This document shows, piece after piece, positions 1 through 6,664 of a stretch of DNA of 6,664 nt; positions within the stretch are counted from its first letter, which is position 1; each line of letters starts with the position of its first letter. The DNA lies in contig CALGZV010000075.1 in the NCBI GenBank assembly GCA_937934385.1, positions 1 through 6,664 on the forward strand. The letters are read 5' to 3'. The notes beneath the pieces are model-generated. The model saw only the letters and a list, made by a program, of their open reading frames with translations. It was not told where the DNA came from and searched no databases. This stretch comes from an uncultured Clostridia bacterium. GTDB taxonomy: Bacteria > Bacillota > Clostridia > Oscillospirales > CAG-272. Both the position numbers and the translations under genes were made by a program.

Positions 1-20
1 AGCTTTATATCAGCTCCCAT
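1..20 (-). CDS. atpG: ATP synthase gamma subunit, first codons only (partial)
   Basis: Only the first six codons plus two bases lie in the window. They read Met-Gly-Ala-Asp-Ile-Lys, the usual opening of the bacterial F1 gamma subunit, the central rotor shaft. The ATG follows the atpA stop by 6 bp, and an AGGAG Shine-Dalgarno site sits inside the last codons of atpA about 9 bases upstream, so the two genes are probably translationally coupled. An earlier ATG overlapping the atpA stop reaches a TGA after five codons and is not the start. The call rests on the short N-terminus and on the standard order atpA-atpG; the rest of the gene is outside the window. Confidence 0.8.
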
Positions 21-26
21 ATCGCA

Positions 27-1529
<1,503 letters not shown>

Positions 1530-1558
1530 TCATTCCTTTCACCGTAACTGACATTCAG

Positions 1559-2134
1559 TCAGCTATTACTACCTTCTATCCGACTTCCGGACTGTTCCGG
1601 AACATCGGAAGCCATAACAGACTTAACGTCATGCAGACGCCGTTTCAGACTTCCGTCAAGAAGCGTATCGTCAAACTTTACCGTAATACCTCCGATAATA
1701 CTCCTGTCTACATTGCACACAAGAGTTACACTACGTCCGGTAACCGTCTCAAGCTTATCTGAAAGCTTTTTCTTCTGAGCGTCGGTAAGAGGCACAGCGC
1801 TCGTTACCTGCGCTATCGAGCTTTTTTCCGATTCACGCAAAAGACGGTCGTATTCTTCCCTAAAGCTCTCAAACTGATCTATTCTTCTGTTTTTGCACAA
1901 AAGCTGCAAAAAAGACAAAATATATTCCGGAAGTGTATCTCCGAAAGCTTTTTCGATAAGTTCACAACGCTCATCAGCCGAAACAGAAGGCGACATCAGA
2001 AACTCCACATACTCAGGAAATTCGGTAAACACTCCGGATATATTTCCCATAACTTCCGAAAATTGCTTTTCACAGCCTGATTCAACAGCAAGAGAAAAAA
2101 GTGCGTCGGCATATTCTTTTTTCACATCGTTCAT
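1559..2134 (-). CDS. atpH: F1Fo ATP synthase subunit delta
   Basis: This 191-residue protein is subunit delta (OSCP-like), which ties the top of the F1 head to the peripheral stalk. The N-terminal helical domain spans about residues 1-105, with the typical start YADALFSLA. The C-terminal domain carries the conserved region Ile-Gly-Gly at 147-149, followed by VKFDDTLLDGSLKRRL (152-167). The usual family end falls near residue 173. Here about 18 further polar, Ser/Gly-rich residues follow, a modest unusual tail. The start ATG has a GGGAG site about 10 bases upstream. It lies 46 bp after atpF and 38 bp before atpA, in the normal position for atpH. Delta is weakly conserved, so position in the operon supports the call as much as sequence does. 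Confidence 0.96.
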   Translation of the reverse strand: MNDVKKEYADALFSLAVESGCEKQFSEVMGNISGVFTEFPEYVEFLMSPSVSADERCELIEKAFGDTLPEYILSFLQLLCKNRRIDQFESFREEYDRLLRESEKSSIAQVTSAVPLTDAQKKKLSDKLETVTGRSVTLVCNVDRSIIGGITVKFDDTLLDGSLKRRLHDVKSVMASDVPEQSGSRIEGSNS

Positions 2135-2180
2135 ATCGGCACAGCTCCCTTCCTCAGCCTGTCTGATAAATTATATTCAC

Positions 2181-2684
2181 TTATCTTATATCGTCAATTT
2201 TATCAATGAATGAATCAATTAAATTGCGATGATCATTCTCATTAATCTCGCGGTCAAGAAGCTTTTCTGTCAAAAGCGCAGATACATCTACAATCTCGCT
2301 CTTTATATCTTCGTCCGCTTTGCGTTTAAGAAGTTCAGCTTCATTTTCCGCTTCGCGTACAATTCCGGCCGCACGGTCGCGTGCCTCTGATATTATCTCA
2401 TTTTCGCGGTAGGAAGCCACAGATGCAGCCTCCTTTATTATTCTGCCGGCTTCTTCATGAGCCTCGCTCAGCTGTTTTTCGTACTCCGCTTTATCGGCAA
2501 GCGCATCGGTACGCGCTTTTTGCGCTTCAGAATAATCCTGCTCTATAGCGCTCTGACGCTGTGCCAAAGCCTTTTTGACCGGTGCATATAAAAATTTTTT
2601 TATAAGAAAATAGAGTATGAGCAGATTTGCAAGAGATATGAGAATATGCCATATGTTGAGAGATATTACCTCAAGCGATTGCAT
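2181..2684 (-). CDS. atpF: F1Fo ATP synthase subunit b
   Basis: This 167-residue protein is subunit b, the peripheral stalk that holds F1 against rotation. One N-terminal membrane helix (about residues 9-29) is followed by the conserved KKFLYAPVKKAL (29-40). A long, highly charged, Ala/Glu/Lys-rich helix (about 40-145) should form the dimeric coiled coil. The C-terminal segment (about 140-167) would contact delta. The length is usual for the family. The ATG is preceded by AAAGGA at 9 bases. It lies 38 bp after atpE and 46 bp before atpH. Only one b-type gene is visible, so a b homodimer is expected rather than the b/b' pair of phototrophs. Confidence 0.97.
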   Translation of the reverse strand: MQSLEVISLNIWHILISLANLLILYFLIKKFLYAPVKKALAQRQSAIEQDYSEAQKARTDALADKAEYEKQLSEAHEEAGRIIKEAASVASYRENEIISEARDRAAGIVREAENEAELLKRKADEDIKSEIVDVSALLTEKLLDREINENDHRNLIDSFIDKIDDIR

Positions 2685-2722
2685 ATAATTCTTGTCCTTT
2701 CATTTCTTCAGATATTCCCAAA

Positions 2723-3022
<300 letters not shown>

Positions 3023-3058
3023 TTATTTTATGTCTTTAGTTATTTATAATAAAACAGA

Positions 3059-3952
3059 CTATGCTGTCTTTTTTCTTTCCTTTTTTCTTGCAAGATACTT
3101 CTGATAATCGTCAGCCGGAAATCCGTTCGATACATAAAGCATCGTAAGCATTGCAAATATGAATGCCTGCAAACATCCGCTGAATATATCAAAGTATACT
3201 GACAGTATCGCGGGGATACCTATCCGCAGGAAAGGTATATCTCCGAGCGCGCCCGGAAGCCATCCGAGAAGCATTGAAGACAGTCCTCCGAGTCCTGCTG
3301 CAACAAGTACTGATATTACCGTTCCAGAAAGCACATTTCCGTAATGACGGAACGCCATTGATATAGGCGTCGATATTTCACTTATCACATTTATCGGAGC
3401 AAGCAGCGGCGGATCGGCAAAGCTTTTGAGATAATGCGGAAATCCGCATTTCATTTTATAATGTGTTATAAGAATGAATACCGCAAGCGCCCAGCCTCCG
3501 ACTACATTAAGGTCTGATGTAGGAGGATAAAGACCGAAAAGAGTGATAAGGCTTGAAAAAGCCGACAGTCCCATTATGGCAGCGATAAACGGAGCGAAGC
3601 CTCCGAAGAATTCTCCCATATTGCTTTTTACAAGCTCTTCTGTCTTTTCAACTATCCATTCCGCCAGATGCTGTCTTTTGCTGTCAGGTCTTTCTTTTAT
3701 ACCGTGCGTTATAAACAGGCAAAGCCAGAATATCGAAAGCATTACAAGCCATGAGTTTACCTGAGATTCTGTGATCGGCAAAGGCTGAATCAGCGTATTG
3801 ATTGTAAAATATATTCTTGCTCCCGTTATCTCAATCCCGTCTGCCGGCGGCTTTGTCAATATGTACAGCACTATTCCGAATACGATCGGAAGCACGGCGA
3901 GTACTATAAGAAAAATATCAGTAACGATAAATCGTTTGTCTTTTTCTTTCAT
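3059..3952 (-). CDS. atpB: F1Fo ATP synthase subunit a
   Basis: This 297-residue polytopic membrane protein is subunit a, the Fo stator that provides the ion half-channels next to the c ring. Membrane segments are visible near residues 12-32, 66-83, 118-140, 150-165, 205-228 and 245-275. The essential arginine is Arg202 in AFRHYGN; this replaces the commoner RLFGN form but keeps Arg and Gly-Asn. The conserved PPTSDLN is at 143-149 and the last-helix motif LQAFIFAMLTMLYV at 261-274. An ATG six codons upstream (3970) is possible, but AAAGGA lies 9 bases before the ATG at 3952 and nothing suitable precedes the first one, so the later start is chosen. It is separated by 37 bp from the upstream gene. 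The tail is very basic (about 289-295). Confidence 0.96.
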   Translation of the reverse strand: MKEKDKRFIVTDIFLIVLAVLPIVFGIVLYILTKPPADGIEITGARIYFTINTLIQPLPITESQVNSWLVMLSIFWLCLFITHGIKERPDSKRQHLAEWIVEKTEELVKSNMGEFFGGFAPFIAAIMGLSAFSSLITLFGLYPPTSDLNVVGGWALAVFILITHYKMKCGFPHYLKSFADPPLLAPINVISEISTPISMAFRHYGNVLSGTVISVLVAAGLGGLSSMLLGWLPGALGDIPFLRIGIPAILSVYFDIFSGCLQAFIFAMLTMLYVSNGFPADDYQKYLARKKERKKTA

Positions 3953-3961
3953 TTTCCGAAA

Positions 3962-3967
3962 TCCTTT
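3962..3967 (-). promoter_or_regulatory. Ribosome binding site that fixes the atpB start
   Basis: AAAGGA is placed 9 bases before the ATG at 3952. It overlaps the codons that follow the alternative upstream ATG at 3970, which itself has only AT-rich sequence before it. This favours the 297-residue form of subunit a. Confidence 0.6.
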
Positions 3968-3989
3968 CATTTAAAATCAAATAGCTTGA

Positions 3990-4370
3990 TCAGAATTTCT
4001 TAAAAAACGGTCTGATCGCAACAGCCAACCTTGTGAAGAAAAGCGATACAAGTCCCGAAACAATATTAAAACAAGGGACTGCAACGGAAAGCACCGCAGC
4101 AAGCAAAAGCATAATGTCGCGAAGCGCTTTTGACAGCTTTATTGTATCTTTAGCTTCTTTTTGCTCTTTTCCCAAAGAGTTCTGAATAGTTATACCCATC
4201 AGGAAAAAGTTCAAAACAGAAACCGCAGCTCCGAGAAGGTTTCCGAGCAAAACAGTATAATCCCACCGTCCGGCAATAAGAAATATTATCTCCATTACAG
4301 AGCTGAAAAGCAGAGCGGCAAGTGCAACAAAACATGTTTCTCTGACAACAGTACCGTCAATTTTCTTCAT
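3990..4370 (-). CDS. atpI: AtpI-like ATP synthase membrane protein (first gene of the atp operon)
   Basis: This small membrane protein of 126 residues sits directly upstream of atpB. It shows four hydrophobic segments, at about residues 12-33, 38-62, 84-100 and 102-119. A charged cytoplasmic-looking loop (64-83, Lys/Glu-rich) separates the two pairs, and the end is basic (Pro-Phe-Phe-Lys-Lys-Phe). Size, topology and place fit the ATP synthase I family (AtpI), implicated in c-ring assembly and possibly in cation supply. The sequence is poorly conserved, so topology and synteny carry the call. The frame is open upstream to a TTG at 4412, but GAGGAAAGG lies 11 bases before the ATG at 4370, and the extra codons would include that site. 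The 126-residue form is therefore preferred. Confidence 0.8.
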   Translation of the reverse strand: MKKIDGTVVRETCFVALAALLFSSVMEIIFLIAGRWDYTVLLGNLLGAAVSVLNFFLMGITIQNSLGKEQKEAKDTIKLSKALRDIMLLLAAVLSVAVPCFNIVSGLVSLFFTRLAVAIRPFFKKF

Positions 4371-4381
4371 AAACGATAATA

Positions 4382-4390
4382 CCTTTCCTC
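4382..4390 (-). promoter_or_regulatory. Ribosome binding site that fixes the atpI start
   Basis: GAGGAAAGG precedes the ATG at 4370 by 11 bases. It argues against the longer reading from the TTG at 4412, which lacks a comparable site. Confidence 0.6.
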
Positions 4391-4417
4391 TAAATATCAA
4401 ATTAAACACCAAATTGA

Positions 4418-4431
4418 AACGATCTATCGTT
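4418..4431. promoter_or_regulatory. Operator-like palindrome at the atp transcription start
   Basis: AACGAT and ATCGTT form a perfect 6-bp inverted repeat around a 2-bp centre. It begins about 9 bp downstream of the -10 box, so it covers roughly +2 to +15 of the predicted transcript. The short centre suits a DNA-bound dimeric protein better than an RNA hairpin. No regulator gene is nearby, and the role is inferred only from symmetry and place. Confidence 0.4.
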
Positions 4432-4439
4432 GTAATCTC

Positions 4440-4448
4440 ATTATATCA
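4440..4448 (-). promoter_or_regulatory. Extended -10 promoter of the atp operon
   Basis: The sequence TGATATAAT is a perfect extended -10 element. Transcription should begin near 4432-4434 and give a 5' leader of about 62 bases before atpI. The -35 region at 17 bp spacing is only a T run (TTTTTT), which departs from TTGACA. The upstream DNA contains several T tracts that could act as an UP-like element. It is the best promoter directly before the operon. Confidence 0.7.
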
Positions 4449-4570
4449 AAAAAATCAAAAATAAAAAACAGACAAAAAAGCTGAGCTGTATTAAATTCAG
4501 ACATGATACATGAATTTGCCTAATTATCGTATTCAAAATGAACAATATTTTTCATATTGTTTATTGTATC
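4449..4570. other. AT-rich segment between atp promoter and hairpin block, no gene
   Basis: No coding frame here is convincing. Two AT-rich inverted repeats are visible: AAATTCA/TGAATTT (4493-4499 with 4511-4517), and AACAATAT/ATATTGTT with a 5-base loop (4541-4548 with 4554-4561). At 4479-4488 the plus strand reads AGCTGAGCTG, which repeats the arm of the palindrome at 4596-4612. On the minus strand that segment is followed by six T residues. Neither AT-rich hairpin has the GC-rich stem of a standard terminator. Confidence 0.5.
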
Positions 4571-4830
4571 GTAAAAGCAAGGTGCAAGCTTTGGTACGCA
4601 GCTCAGCTGCGTCAAAACAGTATTGCCGTTTTGCTTTTATCCCCATTCAATGTTCTCTCAGACGTCCGAAGGATTGCACGGCAAGACTTCGGTTTACGTC
4701 GTGAGGTTATTCTACCATGAAGCAAAAATGTTTGTTCGCAAGGACATTTTTGCAAGGCCGTCAATTGCGCAGACCGTGCAAAGCACGGGCGGCAAAGCCG
4801 CAAAGTTTTGCGCAGTAAAACTTTATGCGC
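4571..4830. repeat. Hairpin-dense 260-bp intergenic element (repeat, MITE-like or structured RNA)
   Basis: Almost the whole block folds into consecutive stems. TAAAAGCAA/TTGCTTTTA (4572-4580 with 4631-4639) encloses ACGCAGCT/AGCTGCGT (4596-4612). CAAAAC/GTTTTG pairs 4613-4618 with 4628-4633. GACGT+CCGAAG pairs with CTTCGG+ACGTC (4661-4700), with an inner TTGC/GCAA. GCAAAAATGT/ACATTTTTGC pairs 4722-4731 with 4744-4753, capped by TTG-TTCG-CAA. Then come CCGTGC-AAA-GCACGG (4774-4788), GCGGC-AAA-GCCGC (4789-4801) and AAAGTTTT/AAAACTTT (4802-4824). The block is richer in GC and in GCAA/TTGC words than its flanks. It is bordered by TTATTGTATC (4561-4570) and TTATTATATC (4831-4840). Short frames exist on both strands, but they follow the stems and show no protein family. 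Whether it is repeated elsewhere cannot be seen here. Confidence 0.6.
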
Positions 4831-4832
4831 TT

Positions 4833-4841
4833 ATTATATCA
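4833..4841 (-). promoter_or_regulatory. Extended -10 promoter reading into the hairpin block
   Basis: TGATATAAT here is identical over nine bases to the extended -10 of the atp promoter. It faces the same way and would start transcripts near 4825-4827, at the first base pairs of the hairpin block. The -35 at 17 bp (TGGTAT) is poor, as is normal for extended -10 promoters. Products could be a non-coding RNA or a leader of about 450 bases for the atp operon. It is called from sequence alone. Confidence 0.45.
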
Positions 4842-4940
4842 TCATAAAGAATAAAATACCATGTATTTTTTATGGCTTAATTGTAAACAATCTTTAGATT
4901 GGATAAAGCAGCCATAAGACTGTTTGCATTCATTGTTTTG
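4842..4940. other. AT-rich spacer with nested inverted repeat, no gene
   Basis: No coding frame is supported. TTATGGCT (4870-4877) pairs with AGCCATAA (4910-4917), and between them CAATC/GATTG (4888-4892 with 4897-4901) makes an inner hairpin. The outer stem is not followed by a T run on the minus strand, so it is not an obvious terminator. It may be a protein site, or chance in AT-rich DNA. Confidence 0.4.
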
Positions 4941-4971
4941 AAAAAGGGCCGCTGTTCTCAGGCGGTCCTTT
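4941..4971 (-). terminator. Rho-independent terminator after asd
   Basis: In the minus-strand transcript the arms AAAGGACCGC and GCGGCCCTTT form a 10-bp stem with one A-C mismatch and a 9-base loop, followed by a run of T residues. It starts 20 bp after the asd stop. In the plus-strand RNA the same arms pair completely using one G-U pair, but the following T run is broken. The site is mainly an asd terminator that isolates the atp operon. Confidence 0.7.
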
Positions 4972-4990
4972 CGTAATATATATTTTAATT

Positions 4991-6085
4991 TTATTTTCTT
5001 GTAAGATAGCCTTCTGCGGCAAGAAGCTCTGCTCCGAGCATTGCTCCGCCTGCCGCTCCGCGAAGAGTATTATGAGAAAGTCCGACAAATCTCCAATCGA
5101 AATTATTATCACTGCGCAGACGACCTGCGGTTATGCCCATTCCTCCGTAAATGTCACGGTCGATTCCCGTCTGAGGACGGTTATCCTCTTCCATATAGGT
5201 AATAAACTGCTTGGGAGCATGCGGAAGTCCGAGAATCTGCGGCTTTCCGCGGAATTCCTTCCAGCGTGCAAGGATCTCCTCCTTGTCGGGCTTCTTTTCA
5301 AACGATACAAACACCGCCGCAAGATGTCCGTCGCTCACGGGAACACGTATACACTGAGCAGATATAACCGGTGCTTCAGCCTTAACGATCTGACCGTTTT
5401 CGATATGTCCCCATATTTTAAGCGGCTCCTGCTCGCTTTTTTCATCCTCACCGCCTATATAAGGAATGACATTATCGTTCATCTCAGGCCAGTCTTTGAA
5501 TGTCTTGCCTGCTCCGGAAATAGCCTGATATGTAGTAACAACAACCGTTTTGGGTTTAAAATCAAGCAGAGGAGTAAGCAGAGGAGTATAGCTTTGGATA
5601 GAGCAGTTCGGCTTTACAACGATAAATCCGCGGTTTGTGCCGAGACGCTTCTTCTGATATTCAATAATATCAATGTGAGAATCATTTACCTCAGGCATCA
5701 GCATCGGAACGTCGGGAGTCCAGCGGTTTGCAGAGTTATTTGAGAAAACGGGTGTCTCTGCACGCGCATAATCTTCTTCAAGAGCAATTATCTCCTGCTT
5801 ATCCATATTGACTGCACAGAAAACAAAATCGACCTTATCAGCTACCGCTTTCACATCAGAAGCATCCATAACGACCATGTTCTTGACAGATTCGGGCATA
5901 GGCTGAGCGAGTTTCCAATGATCTCCGACTGCTTCGCTGTAAGTCTTTCCTGCAGACCGTGCGCTTGCAGCAAGAGCTGTAAGTTCAAAATACGGATGAT
6001 TTTCAAGCAGGGTAATAAAGCGTTGACCAACCATTCCTGTCGCGCCGATGATTCCTGCTTTTATTTTGGTTGTAGGTGTAAACAT
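4991..6085 (-). CDS. asd: Aspartate-semialdehyde dehydrogenase, archaeal/fungal type
   Basis: This 364-residue cytosolic enzyme reduces beta-aspartyl phosphate with NADPH to aspartate semialdehyde, the branch-point compound for lysine, threonine, methionine and diaminopimelate. The nucleotide-binding start GIIGATGMVGQ is at residues 11-21. The catalytic cysteine is Cys161 in KPNCSIQSY. A substrate arginine and the catalytic base lie in CIRVPVSDGH (Arg247, His254). The C-terminal helix GLSHNTLRGAAGGAMLGAELL (335-355) completes the cofactor site. The cysteine context and length place it with the archaeal/fungal-type class rather than the E. coli type. The start ATG has GAGGA 6 bases upstream. 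It has its own terminator and no other amino-acid gene beside it. No lysine riboswitch or T-box is evident in the short leader. Confidence 0.96.
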   Translation of the reverse strand: MFTPTTKIKAGIIGATGMVGQRFITLLENHPYFELTALAASARSAGKTYSEAVGDHWKLAQPMPESVKNMVVMDASDVKAVADKVDFVFCAVNMDKQEIIALEEDYARAETPVFSNNSANRWTPDVPMLMPEVNDSHIDIIEYQKKRLGTNRGFIVVKPNCSIQSYTPLLTPLLDFKPKTVVVTTYQAISGAGKTFKDWPEMNDNVIPYIGGEDEKSEQEPLKIWGHIENGQIVKAEAPVISAQCIRVPVSDGHLAAVFVSFEKKPDKEEILARWKEFRGKPQILGLPHAPKQFITYMEEDNRPQTGIDRDIYGGMGITAGRLRSDNNFDWRFVGLSHNTLRGAAGGAMLGAELLAAEGYLTRK

Positions 6086-6232
6086 GTTAATTCCTCGTTT
6101 CTCCGCCTTAAAAAATCTTCTGTTTCAGATTTTTCTATATCATTATGCGCTTCGGCGGCAATGCGCTGTTCAATTTCAAAGCTTTATCCTATATTTAGAA
6201 TAAAAATATTTACGTAATCAGCGTTATCCTGA
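6086..6232 (-). promoter_or_regulatory. glnS-asd intergenic leader with possible asd promoter
   Basis: The 147-bp gap holds a weak promoter candidate on the minus strand: TTGCCG, a 16-bp spacer, then TGA-TATAGA. A stem AAAAATCT/AGATTTTT (6111-6118 with 6127-6134) follows it, and a GCGC/GCGC stem overlaps it. The asd ribosome site GAGGA is at 6092-6096. The gap also contains a short open frame without a usual start codon. No known riboswitch core is recognised. asd could alternatively be read through from glnS. Confidence 0.35.
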
Positions 6233-6235
6233 TTA
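6215..6235. terminator. Hairpin over the glnS stop codon, possible weak terminator
   Basis: TAATCAG and CTGATTA pair over 7 bp around a 7-base loop, and the glnS TAA lies inside the stem. On the plus strand the stem is followed directly by seven T residues, the better terminator geometry, although no plus-strand gene enters it. On the minus strand the T run comes only after a CGTAAA spacer. The stem is AT-rich, so its termination strength is doubtful. Confidence 0.35.
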
Positions 6236-6664
6236 TTTTTTTGCCGTATCCGGCTTATAACCGTCCTTAAGCGGAATAATACGGTTAAACGTATTTTTCG
6301 AATGCGTATCAGGTGTGAAATATCCCATTCTTACAAACTGAGCCGCCTCTCCGGGTTTTGCGTCAAGTATCGCTTTTTCAGCCTTGCATCCGGTTATCAG
6401 ACGCGCCGAATCGGGATTTACATACGGAAGTATTTCTGATACGTCATGCTCGGATGTGGTAAGCGACGCTATGTCTGGTATTGTAAACAGACGGTCATAC
6501 ATCATTATATTTATATCGGCACAATCGCGTGCAGATATCCAGTGTATAGTTCCCTTTATCTTTCTTCCGTCCGCAGGATTGCCGCATCCGGTTTCGAGAT
6601 CTGCCGTGCAGTGAATTTCACATATACTTCCGTCGTCATTTTTTACTATTTCGTCACAGCGGAC
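6233..6664 (-). CDS. glnS: Glutaminyl-tRNA synthetase, C-terminal part (partial)
   Basis: The last 143 residues of a protein that runs off the right edge are visible; the frame is open to the window end. They match the two-barrel anticodon-binding end of GlnRS, which charges tRNA-Gln with glutamine in the cytosol. Landmarks are NPADGRKIKGTIHW with ISARD following, then MYDRLFTIPD, the NPDSARLITGCK strand, DAKPGEAAQFVRMGYF, and the terminal block FNRIIPLKD. The DGRKIKGTIHW block and the YDRLF motif separate GlnRS from GluRS. Catalytic motifs (HIGH, KMSKS-like) lie outside the window. It ends in Ala-Lys-Lys, at a hairpin that includes the stop. asd follows after 147 bp. Presence of GlnRS suggests direct tRNA-Gln charging, though a GatCAB route elsewhere cannot be excluded. 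Confidence 0.95.
   Translation of the reverse strand, partial: VRCDEIVKNDDGSICEIHCTADLETGCGNPADGRKIKGTIHWISARDCADINIMMYDRLFTIPDIASLTTSEHDVSEILPYVNPDSARLITGCKAEKAILDAKPGEAAQFVRMGYFTPDTHSKNTFNRIIPLKDGYKPDTAKK

Noticed and set aside
4612..4803. 63-codon minus-strand frame inside the hairpin block, and overlapping plus-strand frames (4510-4704, 4538-4720, 4623-4847)
   Set aside because: Their translations are rich in Arg, Cys and Ser, show no family, lack good ribosome sites, and are open on both strands because the sequence is built of inverted repeats. This is the pattern of non-coding repeats.
4571..4830. CRISPR array
   Set aside because: The stems differ from one another and there is no regular repeat-spacer periodicity.
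5072..5743. 223-codon plus-strand open frame
   Set aside because: It lies wholly antisense to asd, whose active-site motifs are intact. The plus-strand translation looks like no protein family.
6086..6232. Lysine riboswitch or T-box before asd
   Set aside because: The leader is under 150 bases and lacks the conserved T-box sequence and the multi-helix lysine core.

Overview
The window reads almost entirely on the minus strand and looks like chromosomal core DNA of an anaerobic Clostridia-class Firmicute. A Ruminococcaceae/Oscillospiraceae-like host is my best guess, from moderate GC, GGAGG-type ribosome sites, atp gene order and protein style; this is inference, not a database match. In transcription order (right to left) it holds: the 3' end of a glutaminyl-tRNA synthetase gene (glnS, about 6664-6233); aspartate-semialdehyde dehydrogenase of the archaeal/fungal type (asd, 6085-4991) with a terminator behind it; a gene-free stretch of about 620 bp; then the F-type ATP synthase operon atpI-atpB-atpE-atpF-atpH-atpA, and the first codons of atpG at the left edge.

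The atp genes are tightly packed (gaps of 6-70 bp), each with its own Shine-Dalgarno site. They run from a clear extended -10 promoter (TGATATAAT, 4448-4440), with a palindrome right at the predicted transcription start. They encode the membrane assembly factor and Fo (I, a, c, b), then F1 (delta, alpha, gamma). Subunit c carries two membrane carboxylates (Glu31 and Glu64) with the Thr-Thr-Tyr set typical of Na+-binding rings, so the enzyme may be a Na+-coupled ATP synthase of the two-carboxylate type. asd belongs to the Lys/Thr/Met branch and glnS to translation; neither is functionally linked to atp, and a terminator separates asd from the atp operon.

The least ordinary part is the asd-atpI gap. 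Between 4571 and 4830 lies a 260-bp block made almost wholly of consecutive hairpins (at least seven good stems). It is bounded by near-identical 10-bp direct repeats (9/10) and has its own extended -10 promoter at the upstream edge reading into it. It contains no convincing protein. It is either a dispersed non-autonomous repeat/mobile element, a structured non-coding RNA, or a long leader of the atp operon. I see no CRISPR, tRNA, rRNA, phage or transposase gene.
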